From: Agitococcus sp.
GTDB taxonomy: Bacteria > Pseudomonadota > Gammaproteobacteria > Pseudomonadales > Moraxellaceae
Reading direction: 5' to 3'
DNA: 64,000 bases
NCBI GenBank assembly: GCA_030646715.1
Contig: JAUSLJ010000011.1
Location: 1-64,000, forward strand
The notes beneath the pieces are model-generated. The model searched no databases. It saw only the letters and a list, made by a program, of their open reading frames with translations, and had not been told where the DNA came from. Both the position numbers and the translations under genes were made by a program. Positions 53,605-62,400 of this stretch are shown here, one piece after another; position 1 is the stretch's first letter; each line of letters begins with the position of its first letter.

Positions 53605-55128
53605 TTAGTTCAATATACAAGCACTAACTAAGCCAGCACCTGTTGTTGCAGCAGAACCTGCACCAGCAGTGATTGTTAAACCACCAAAGCCTTTTTTCTT
53701 GCCGATTGTTTTAACTTTGCTGCTGATTGCATAAGGAGCACTGAACAATCTACGTAACGCATCTGCTTTATCAAGACCAACTGGCGTTTGAACACCACTA
53801 GCATCTAAAGAGTTACCTGCGTTATAGCCCATCAAGTAGCTGATAGCGATGATTGGATATTGAACGTAGTCGTTCTTAACATTTAAAGCTGGTACAGCAT
53901 AAGTGTCTGGAGCAACTGTTTGGATACAACCAGGAGTAGCACCCGCTAAAGCTGTTACTGGAACTAAGGTTGGACGACCATTGACATCGTTAGAACCCAA
54001 TACTTGGTCAGCAACAGTCGTTACCGCAACAGAAGCTGGGAAGTGCTTGGAATTCAATGGGTCTAACTTAGTATAAATTTTGGCTTTATACTTAACAGCC
54101 TTAGTGACACGAATACCATTTTTTAATTTTGGTGTACCGTCAGCGTTGTTTTGTGGCACGTCTTCAACATAAGCAGGAACATCTGGCTTATAGGAAAGAG
54201 TCGCAATGCGTAATACACCGCCACCGTTTAAAGCAGCACGGGCTTGACCGTCAGCCACGTCAGCATAACCAATAGAACCGTCGGTTGCTAATACTGAAGC
54301 AACTACACCACCATTACCACTACCCGTAATAGATGTAACTGGTACACGAGCAGCACCAAAAGTATTTTCTGTTACAAAAGTAGTCACAGCAACTGGTGTT
54401 GCAACTGGGCAAGCAGCTGACAAATGGTTAGTAAAGGAGAATGTTGTACCTGAACTGTCAGAACGGCGAACAAAAACGATAGGCTTAGAAGCAAAACCTA
54501 ATTGATTCCAGTTATTGATTGCACCAGAAACCACTTGGCACAATTGCGATTCTGTCAAATTCAATCTAGCATTACCTAAATCGGAATTGTTAAAAATCAC
54601 GCCAATGGCAGCAGCAACTGCTGGCAATTGAACGGGAGCAATACGACTCGCTGCACGTGGGCCTGAACCAAAAGAAGAAACCTCAGAGGCAGAGAATGGT
54701 GCATCGCTACCAGCGAAATCTGCTTCAGCCGTTGTTGCTGCAAAACCTGTTGGTGTTGTGTCGTAGTTTGCACAAGTACCTGTTGCATCTACAGTACCGC
54801 GTAAAACGTTACGACCTGTACCAGAACCTGTACCACAATAAGAGATTTTGAAGAACTTGCCAACTGGGCTAGTCAATGTCACTTGAGCAAACAAAGAATC
54901 AACGGCAGCAGGATTCAACAAATCAAGTGTTTTAGTTGTTGAAGTAATGGATTGACGCTTAGATGTCGCGTCAGTTGTACCTAACCATTTGCTACCGACA
55001 TAAGCGCCGATTGGCAATGTAGCACCACCACCATAGATAGTACCGATAGCTACAGGAGCAGTAGCCGCAAAAGCAGGAACAGAAACTAAAACTGCCATAG
55101 CAGCAGCAATACGCGTGAGTTGAGACAT
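53605..55128 (-). CDS. PstS-like periplasmic binding protein, unusually long
   Basis: 507 residues, against about 320-350 for PstS. Signal peptide to about residue 22 (LVSVPAFAA). Phosphate-binding-like elements: IGTIYGGGATLP, FKISYCGTGSGTGRN, FAGSDAPFSASEV, VVSGAINNWNQLGF and VFVRRSDSSGTTFSFTNHL, then SIGYADVADGQAR. The extra residues are mainly from about 320 on (KLKNGIRVTKAVKYKAKIY, and a long tail with ITAGAGSAATTGAG). No pstCAB or phoU lies in the window. Probably a periplasmic or secreted phosphate-type binding protein; a matrix role is possible from its neighbours. Confidence 0.8.
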   Translation of the reverse strand: MSQLTRIAAAMAVLVSVPAFAATAPVAIGTIYGGGATLPIGAYVGSKWLGTTDATSKRQSITSTTKTLDLLNPAAVDSLFAQVTLTSPVGKFFKISYCGTGSGTGRNVLRGTVDATGTCANYDTTPTGFAATTAEADFAGSDAPFSASEVSSFGSGPRAASRIAPVQLPAVAAAIGVIFNNSDLGNARLNLTESQLCQVVSGAINNWNQLGFASKPIVFVRRSDSSGTTFSFTNHLSAACPVATPVAVTTFVTENTFGAARVPVTSITGSGNGGVVASVLATDGSIGYADVADGQARAALNGGGVLRIATLSYKPDVPAYVEDVPQNNADGTPKLKNGIRVTKAVKYKAKIYTKLDPLNSKHFPASVAVTTVADQVLGSNDVNGRPTLVPVTALAGATPGCIQTVAPDTYAVPALNVKNDYVQYPIIAISYLMGYNAGNSLDASGVQTPVGLDKADALRRLFSAPYAISSKVKTIGKKKGFGGLTITAGAGSAATTGAGLVSACILN

Positions 55129-55392
55129 GTTGTTCTCCCCTTTATGGGTTTGTTGGTTGAGACTTAACGAGTTACCGTAAAGGCAGGGATACTTTAACGA
55201 GGATAAGTTTCAATTGATTGAACGTTTTATGACAGTTTAAGACATTTTAACTTTATGTATTTTATTAAATTTTTCTTGAAATAATACCGACATAACACCT
55301 TGTATAAATTAGATTAATTACCAATATATTCCTAATTTTTTATTTAATACTAATAACCAAAAAAATGTAAGCCAATATTTTTCAGTACTGAC

Positions 55393-55947
55393 TTAATTAC
55401 TAATATTTAAAAACAAGGTTGGTGATAACTGAGTAACAGAACCTTGTGCTGTTCCTTGCAAAGTAACATCGGCTGACTGACTACCCGTTTGATTTAGGGT
55501 CATACTAGAGTTGCCTGTTTGCGTCACTGTTGCACTGTTAGCACCGCCCGATTGGTTCAAGTTGAAATTATTGTAATCATTAGTTTGATTCAGAGTAGCG
55601 GCATTAGCATCACCCGTTTGCGTGACAACCAAAAAATTACCATTACCTTGTTGAGTGATGACAATAGTATTATTAATGCCGTTTTGAAAGGTGCCTGCGG
55701 CATTGTCATTGCCCATTTGTGTGAGCGCAACATTAGCATTTGTTGTACCCAGCTGATCGGTACGGGCAAAGTTGTCGATACCGATTTGGGAAATCAAAAT
55801 CTCGTCTTCTAAATTCTGAGAGGTCGTGGTATTAGCGGTGTCAAAATCATTAGCGGCTTGTTCTATTGCGGCTTCGTCAAGAGGATCCGCAGCATGAACT
55901 AAAGACATGGCTACAGAAATTGCGATGGCCGTAAGATATTTTTTCAT
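55393..55947 (-). CDS. csgB: Curlin-repeat protein, CsgB-like
   Basis: 184 residues from the ATG at 55947 (MKKYLTAIAISVAMSLVHA); the ATG at 55998 adds 17 residues before the signal peptide and is rejected. Curlin repeats of the form N.A...Q.G..N run from about 55 to 165: LGTTNANVALTQMGNDN, ANAATLNQTNDYNNFNLNQ and GANSATVTQTGNSSMTLNQT. The tail is QLSPTLFLNISN. These build the amyloid. I call it CsgB-like from its smaller size and looser repeats; nucleator versus major subunit cannot be proven by sequence. Confidence 0.8.
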   Translation of the reverse strand: MKKYLTAIAISVAMSLVHAADPLDEAAIEQAANDFDTANTTTSQNLEDEILISQIGIDNFARTDQLGTTNANVALTQMGNDNAAGTFQNGINNTIVITQQGNGNFLVVTQTGDANAATLNQTNDYNNFNLNQSGGANSATVTQTGNSSMTLNQTGSQSADVTLQGTAQGSVTQLSPTLFLNISN

Positions 55948-56011
55948 ACAATGGCTTCTCAATAAAATCAACATGACGGATTTCGTGCCTCTACCCATCC
56001 TACCTCTACTA

Positions 56012-56052
56012 ATGTTCCCCTCTTTAGCAAAGAGGGGCTAGGGGAGATTTTT
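56012..56052. repeat. Intergenic palindrome, CCCCTCTTT family
   Basis: TTCCCCTCTTTAGCAAAGAG, then GGGCTAGGGGAGATTT, in reverse orientation to the copies at 8118 and 37672. It overlaps the csgG stop codon. The words GATTTCGTGCCTCTAC just before it also occur at about 487-500. Confidence 0.6.
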
Positions 56053-57088
56053 ACTCAAAACCAAAAGGTTGACTATTTTCTACAGGGGCAGCAGGCTGTG
56101 ATTTTTTCTTTTTTACCACCGCTGGTTTTGCCGCAGGTGTGCCATTCTTAACACCGATTTTTTGCTTATCAAAAGGAGTTTCCTCACTAAAGCCATTGCT
56201 TGCTATCGCTAACTGCTGTTTTTTATTGGCTATCGGGTCGGTATGACGTAAGCGTTGTTGGCGGTAGCGTTCTAATACAGGTGCGTGTAAATCTGCGTCA
56301 TTCGCTAATAACCAGCTTCTGCTATCAATACCTTCGGCTATTAAATTCACTACTGCGGCTTCAATCGCTTCTTGCACGGCTATTTGTACAGGTTCGTTTA
56401 AGGTGGTACCCACTTCGGCCTCTAACAAGCTTTTATAAGATATAAACTTATAAACACCTGATGTTAATTGCGTGGAATACACTGTTTTTGTTGTCGAAAC
56501 ACTATGCAAAATTTGGCCACTATTAATATCAATAGCACGCAAATTAACGGTCACTTGGTCAGCACGATATTGACCAGCACTGCCAACACCTAGATATTTA
56601 ACGCCTAAACCGCCTGTTTTAATATTAGAGTCATAGCCAATCACTGCACCTTCAATTAACAACTTAGCACCAATTAATGACGGCAATTTAATGGGATTTT
56701 TATTTTCACTTTCACCAGGCTGTTCAATAGCTCGAACAATTTTACGCTCAGTTAAGATGTTTTGCAGATTCTCGCGCTCTACGGGAATAAACCATTTAGA
56801 GTCGCGTAATGCTTTTAATAGAATCGCTGAACCGCCCTGTGTGACTGCTGTCGAAAAGTTGCTGTCAGGACTGGATTTATATTGCCCCGTTTGGTCTTTA
56901 AAACCATAGACAGCGGCCACTACTTTGCCACGTGGTGCTGGCAAATTCAGCATATCAGAAGTGAGATTAGTCGTCGGAGTCAATTCAGCCGTGCCTATGG
57001 TACTCATTGGTTGGCTGTTAAACGTCGAACACGCCGACACACTGAAAACAGTCAGTAAAGACAAAAACAGGCTTTTATGGTGATACAT
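56051..57088 (-). CDS. csgG: Curli secretion channel lipoprotein CsgG
   Basis: 345 residues against about 277 in E. coli. Lipobox VSACS with Cys20. CsgG core: RGKVVAAVYGFKDQTGQYK, WFIPVERENLQNILTERKIVR, LLIEGAVIGYDSNIKTGGLGVKYLG, YRADQVTVNLRAIDINSGQIL and SYKSLLEAEVGTTLNEPVQIAVQEAIEAAV. It makes the nonameric outer-membrane pore that exports curlins. A lysine-rich tail of about 60 residues (VKKKKSQPAAPVENS) is an addition. Confidence 0.93.
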   Translation of the reverse strand: MYHHKSLFLSLLTVFSVSACSTFNSQPMSTIGTAELTPTTNLTSDMLNLPAPRGKVVAAVYGFKDQTGQYKSSPDSNFSTAVTQGGSAILLKALRDSKWFIPVERENLQNILTERKIVRAIEQPGESENKNPIKLPSLIGAKLLIEGAVIGYDSNIKTGGLGVKYLGVGSAGQYRADQVTVNLRAIDINSGQILHSVSTTKTVYSTQLTSGVYKFISYKSLLEAEVGTTLNEPVQIAVQEAIEAAVVNLIAEGIDSRSWLLANDADLHAPVLERYRQQRLRHTDPIANKKQQLAIASNGFSEETPFDKQKIGVKNGTPAAKPAVVKKKKSQPAAPVENSQPFGFE

Positions 57089-57125
57089 AATCGACTCTCA
57101 AATAACTAAAATATAAAACGCAAGA

Positions 57126-57152
57126 ACCCCTTAACGTCGAAACGTAAGGGGT
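57126..57152 (-). terminator. Stem-loop between curlin and csgG
   Basis: ACCCCTTA-CGT and ACGTAAGGGGT pair around a 4-base loop with one bulge. Placed 28 bases after the curlin stop and 38 before csgG, it probably attenuates read-through so that the curlin is made in excess over the channel. Confidence 0.6.
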
Positions 57153-57179
57153 AACTAATGTCAGCTTAAGAAACTGAAA

Positions 57180-58121
57180 TTAGAATGGTTGGTACTGATT
57201 GATAGTAGCAACGTTGCCATCACCTGATTGATACACTGTAGCTAGGTCATTAATTGCAACTTGAACTATTGTTGCAGTGTTAGTTGTGCCTGAGTATTGA
57301 GCCACGAAAGCATCGTTACCGATGTCTGCTTGAATAATGGCGGCGAATTGTGTGTCACCCGCTTGCAAGATTTGGGCAATGTTGTCTGAACCCAATTGAA
57401 CGATAATTGCAGCTTCGTCAATACCGCCATCGTTTTGCGCGCCACCTAAGACATTGCCATCACGATCAACTACTTCTGAACCTTGAGAAATAGCAGCAAT
57501 GTTGCCAACGTTTGCTGCAGTATCATCTACGTTTGCCAAAAAGATAGCACTAGGTACACCCGCTGCGATCAAGTCATTAGTACCATCACTTAAACCACCA
57601 CCATCGCTCAAACCCACATCAAGTGCTAATGTGACGTTTGATTGAATTAGGTCATTTGCAAACAACGTATTTGCTGATGCAAACAGGGAAGCATCATCAA
57701 CAGATGTTTGTACAATCATGGCTCTAGAAGCATCTGTTGTATCTTGTTTAACATAAGCAAAGTTAGCAACAGTAGCTGTTAATGGGGCATAGGCAACTGG
57801 ACCCGCATCAACCCAAGCAGCTAAAGCTAAATCAATACTTGTGCCAAGTACATTTACGGCTGTTGGTGCTGTTGGATCAACTGCGCCTACATCACTAGAA
57901 ATACCTTGATAAACAACAGCATTAAAAATAACGCCATCGCTCGTGGTTGCATCTTGAATAATTTGGCCGTAGTTAGTGTTACCATCAACATACACTTGCT
58001 CAACGGTTGCCGTGCTTGTTGCAGGATCGTTGACTTGCGAAATGATAGCTTCGTTTTCGGCGAAAGCGACACCGCTAGTCATTGCCATCACAGCAATAGC
58101 GAGAACGTGCTTCTTAAACAT
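57180..58121 (-). CDS. csgA: Curlin-like amyloid subunit, CsgA-like
   Basis: 313 residues, about twice E. coli CsgA. Signal peptide MFKKHVLAIAVMAMTSGVAFA. Curlin-type strands occur at both ends: AIISQVN, ATVEQVYVDGNTNYGQIIQD, then AQILQAGDTQFAAIIQADIGNDAFVAQ and ATVYQSGDGNVATINQYQPF. The middle (about 65-240) is longer and less regular, with few repeats visible, which is unlike standard CsgA. It is placed in the same locus as csgEFG. The symbol is given by role, not by high similarity. Confidence 0.7.
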   Translation of the reverse strand: MFKKHVLAIAVMAMTSGVAFAENEAIISQVNDPATSTATVEQVYVDGNTNYGQIIQDATTSDGVIFNAVVYQGISSDVGAVDPTAPTAVNVLGTSIDLALAAWVDAGPVAYAPLTATVANFAYVKQDTTDASRAMIVQTSVDDASLFASANTLFANDLIQSNVTLALDVGLSDGGGLSDGTNDLIAAGVPSAIFLANVDDTAANVGNIAAISQGSEVVDRDGNVLGGAQNDGGIDEAAIIVQLGSDNIAQILQAGDTQFAAIIQADIGNDAFVAQYSGTTNTATIVQVAINDLATVYQSGDGNVATINQYQPF

Positions 58122-58156
58122 GGTCGAATTCCTCTTGGTCTTGGTTGGTTACTTCT

Positions 58157-58597
58157 TTACTGGGTGGACAAACTACTTTCAGCATCTTGGTCATATTCAA
58201 AACTTTGACTTTGACCTGTTGCTTTCGCGGTGGTGGTGATACGTATGACACCACTACCAATTTCGGTAATTTCAATAATAAAATCCGTTGTCTCGGTAAT
58301 ACCCGCCTCTACCTTTCCTGTGCCATTGACCACACTAGAAATAATATTGGACGACAAACGATTAATCAGAGCTGTCTGCAAACGCTTGTTAAACGTATCA
58401 AGCGCGGTGACTGGCGTTTTGGCCACAACAGGAGCTTTATGTTGGTCTTGTACCTGCGCTTCGTTCAGCAACACTGCGCCATAGCCTGGATTACCGCCAA
58501 ATGAAGGGTTAATCGGGTAATAGACTAATGGCCCTGCATTGACTAAGATAGGCAACATCAGCATCAAGCCGCACAACACTCGTTGTTTCATCATCAT
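58157..58597 (-). CDS. csgF: Curli assembly protein CsgF
   Basis: 146 residues, near the family length of about 138. Signal peptide to about residue 22, then GPLVYYPINPSFGGNPGYGAVLLNEAQ, the signature CsgF N-terminus that plugs into the CsgG pore; the C-terminal part FNKRLQTALINRLSSNI, GKVEAGITETTDFIIEIT follows. Start could be any of three successive ATGs. Confidence 0.93.
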   Translation of the reverse strand: MMMKQRVLCGLMLMLPILVNAGPLVYYPINPSFGGNPGYGAVLLNEAQVQDQHKAPVVAKTPVTALDTFNKRLQTALINRLSSNIISSVVNGTGKVEAGITETTDFIIEITEIGSGVIRITTTAKATGQSQSFEYDQDAESSLSTQ

Positions 58598-58616
58598 TCG
58601 TTACTCAGTTTTATTG

Positions 58617-59009
58617 CTAATTCAGCTTAATTTCATCTTTTGCCATATCAGGATTGGCAAACATTTCTTCAACATCCTTACTCACCACTTTGTCATACAC
58701 ATAAGCAGGTGCCATTTGCCCTGCTTTTTGTGCACGGTTGGCATTGAAATGAATGAACTGCTGATAGACAACTTGGTCAGCATATTTCACAATCATTTGA
58801 CTACCATTACGGGCAGATGGTCGCTCCGTAATCACCAACGAGTAGGTGTTATCTGCATCTAAGGTCAACCACGTATCCACAAATGCCTTATAAAAAGCTT
58901 GGCCAGCAAACGTACGAGTTTGATTTAATAACAAGCCTCGAAGTTCTACTTCCGCCGATACAGGCATATTCACCATTAAACCTAGCAACAATGCCATCAT
59001 CACTTTCAA
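58617..59009 (-). CDS. csgE: Curli production protein CsgE
   Basis: About 130 residues from a TTG at 59009 with GAGG 9 bases upstream, giving the signal peptide MKVMMALLLGLMVNMPVSA. The ATG at 59084 would put 25 polar residues before it, and an ATG at 59000 is also possible. The mature part has EVELRGLLLNQTRTFAGQ, YKAFVDTW, YSLVITERPSARNGSQMIV and EIKLN, the CsgE pattern. It is a periplasmic chaperone for CsgG-mediated export. It is the first gene of the curli set on this strand. Confidence 0.92.
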   Translation of the reverse strand: MKVMMALLLGLMVNMPVSAEVELRGLLLNQTRTFAGQAFYKAFVDTWLTLDADNTYSLVITERPSARNGSQMIVKYADQVVYQQFIHFNANRAQKAGQMAPAYVYDKVVSKDVEEMFANPDMAKDEIKLN

Positions 59010-59254
59010 CGTGTCATTCCTCAGCTTTTTAGTTTCATGGCCAAAGCGGCTTGTTTGCTTCCACCCTAAAAATGATAAGCGCATTTAAGATAGGACGCAT
59101 TTTGGATGCGTTTCATTGCATATTCATGGCAGATTAATGAAATATTTGAAGTATTAAACAGGTGGTTTTAGTGATAGCATATTAGATGGGAATATTATTA
59201 ATATAGTGATATTTTTCAGTAAGATAGACAGGGATATCGGGCATATTTCCCAAT

Positions 59255-59360
59255 AAATCTCCCCTTTTGAAAAAGGGGGATTGTGAGGATTTTGTCCGCA
59301 TGGCAAAGACAAACTCTGCAAATCTCCCCTAGCCCCTCTTTGCCAAAGAGGGGGACTTTG
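59255..59360. repeat. Double intergenic palindrome, CCCCTCTTT family
   Basis: AATCTCCCCTTTTGAAAAAG followed by GGGGA at the left and AATCTCCCCTAGCCCCTCTT, then TGCCAAAGAGGGGGA, at the right. Both fold as hairpins. They lie between the FHA-family gene and csgE on the minus strand, and probably help end the adhesin transcript. Confidence 0.65.
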
Positions 59361-59405
59361 GCATTTTTTGGCGATTGTGTTAAATATTAACAAATTACCC
59401 CGCTA

Positions 59406-62400
59406 TTACAGCTTTTTCGATTTACAGTCTTTATTGTCTCCGCAGTCACTTTCTTCATCGCCACCAATGTATTCAAACAAAAAGTCTGATGCTAGGGCTT
59501 CACGTTTCTTTTGACCACCATTCGCCAATGCTGCGGATTGCGTTGCGGCAGATGATACCGAGTTGGCAGCCGCCATTGCGCCAGAATCAACACCCACACT
59601 AGGCACGCCTGTTGCCTCTCCTTGAACTTGGATGTTATCGGCATTAGCTACAGTAAACGCAGCAATGTTTAAACTCCCTGCCACACGAATACCTGCTTCA
59701 CCCGCATCGACAGTACCACGCGGGGCAATCAAGTTAGCCGAACCTGCGGGCGAGCCGACTTTGGTTTGTAATACGGCAATGCCTGCACCACTGACTTGTG
59801 ATTTGGCATCAATTTGGCAGAAATGGTCGGGGTCACATAGAAACTCAGGTGGTGGCACTTCGGTACTGGTTTTTGCACCTTTACCTGCGTTGACATCACC
59901 ATTGGAACTCCAAATCAAGATATCGCCACCTTGTTCGGTAAAAATACGACTTTGCGCTAACAAAATACTGTCATCACTAAACAAACCGATTTTGCCCGCT
60001 TCCAACGTTAAAATACCTTGATTGTTAGGCCCTACGCCCGATGAGCTTTCCGATTTAGCCACTTGTGGCGGAGCTGAAGTACTACCGACTAAGACTTTAC
60101 CGCCTGGTCCAATGATAGAAACATCACCACCTTTTTGTGTTTGTACGGTCGAGCCACGCATATCAAACGTCCCAGTTTTTTGCAGTACATCTGCACCATT
60201 TTGTCCTCCGCTGGAGCTATTAGCGGTATAGCCTAAAGATGCTGGGAACAAGGTATTGATGGCTTGATAGCCACGCGCATATTGACCTTTGAAGGGACTA
60301 TTTTTATTGTTGTAATCGTTACCGACTTGATTCAACACATCTAAAAACACTTTACCGACAAAAGCTTGACGCTGACCTGACGCTAAGTTCTTAAAGGCAC
60401 TCCAAGCGGTAGCCGCATATTTACCTTGTTCAGTTGCAGACAGCACAGACCACGTTTGCGCGGCTTGCTGTAACTCGGCTTTATCTGACTGCCCTGCCCG
60501 ACTCAGCACGTCTTGTTGATATTGACCGACAAACGCCACTAACTGTTGATTGTAATTAGGCGTACCTAATTTATCGGAGGCATTGCTTGGATCATGAGCT
60601 ATTGCGGGATTGAGATAAATCTCAGCAAACTCATCGGTAGCTATTTGTATTGTGGGTAAGGTATCGCGTTCTACCGTGGCGACATAATTTTTCATAGCAG
60701 GGGCTAAACCGAAATTCACCGAAATATTTGCGCCTTCACGAGATAAATAATAATTATTTAAGCCACCAACCGTGCGAATACCAGGGTAAGCCTTACTGCC
60801 TTTAGGTAAATAACCTTGAGCCAGTGCTTCGTTAGCGGAAGTTAACGGCCCTAGATTGCGACCAGCTTGGACATTGAGCGTACCAATACCGCCTAATTCA
60901 ATAAATGGCACACTTTGATTGGGAACTAACGGCGGATTGTATAAGTCACGTCCTGCTTGAATATTGGTGATGTCAGAGGCATATAAATTTTGCCCTGAGA
61001 AGGCCAAATTAACTATATCTAGTCCTGCACGAATGTCTGCAACTTTAGCGGCGGCGACAATAATTGCGCCATTATAGTTACGGTTGTCACTACCGTTAAT
61101 TAAGCTACCATTAACACTGTAGATACGCATCGGTTCGCTATCATTCAAGTGCATAGACACAGGTGAATGCAAATCAAAGGCCGAGTTCAAACCACCAATA
61201 AAGCTTGAGCGCAACTCTTTACCACTCAAAATCGGGTTGAATACTGAAGGCAACAGGCTTGGCGAAGCATCAATCAACCCCATATAACTGTTGTTAATAT
61301 CAGGATTAACTAGAGTGATGTCACTATCCGCTAATAAACTTAATTGGCCATTGCTAGACGGATACAACTCAGCATTATTGCGAATGGTAATTGTGCCATT
61401 TAAAGCTTCCATATTGACGTGTGCAGGCAAAACAAAGTTGTAAGCACTGGCTAAGACTGTGCCATCATCTTCAGATGCTGGGTTAAAGCCATAGTTAGCC
61501 CCCGGTGTTACACGTTCGCCGCCTAAAACAATGGCACTGGTTAACGACTGCAAACTCACCGATGAGCTACTGCTATAGGAATTGCTATCAAAGCCTTTAA
61601 ATAACCATGAGGGATTATAAATTCCACCAATTTCTAGCACACCACCTGCAACCACATTTAGCTGTCCATCTTGTACGGCTAATAAAGTCTGTGCGAGAGC
61701 ATCGCTACGGATGATGTTGTCATTAACGCGGATATTGCCTTGGCCATTCGCGACAAAATAACTGCCGCCAAACAGGTTGCGTCCGACGTTAAGCGCCAAA
61801 TCACCGCCACCAAATACCGATAACTCTTGCTGACCTTGGCTATCAGGCACTAAACGCCAAGTCACAGGTAAAGACACCGCTAAGCCTTTAACATCTTGCC
61901 CTGCTTGCACGGCAATATCGCCACCTGCACTCATGACACCTTGACCAAACATCCCAAAATTAAGGCTAGAACTGGACTGAGGATTACAGCCAATCACCGT
62001 CACCAAACAAGGATTTTGCATCCAAGTCCACCAGAATTGACTCAGGTCTGTACCTTTGTTGCCTGTGAGTTTACCCGTGCTATCCATAACTTTTTCAATG
62101 CCAATGATGTCACGACCTGCATTCAGGCTAATATTGCCCGCGGCTTCGGGATTAACTTGCCCACTGTTAATAAATAACGGTAAGCCGTCTTTAGCAATCA
62201 CTAATTCAGCATTGCCAGATGGCGTATTAAGAGCTGGGCGACCTGCGCTGTAAATCACCGCAGGGGCTAAGTCATCCAAGATGGCTATGTCTTGGCCTGC
62301 TTGCATATTGATGCTGCCTGTCCCTGTCCGCACCATCGTCGGTGTCGCTAATGCTTTTAAGGTAGCGGTTGTGACCACAGGTGGATCTTCTTCTGAGGCC

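Noticed and set aside
55129-55392. Possible small gene in the gap between the PstS-like and curlin genes
   Set aside because: The 264 bases are very AT-rich with stops in all frames; it is more likely the promoter and leader of the PstS-like gene.
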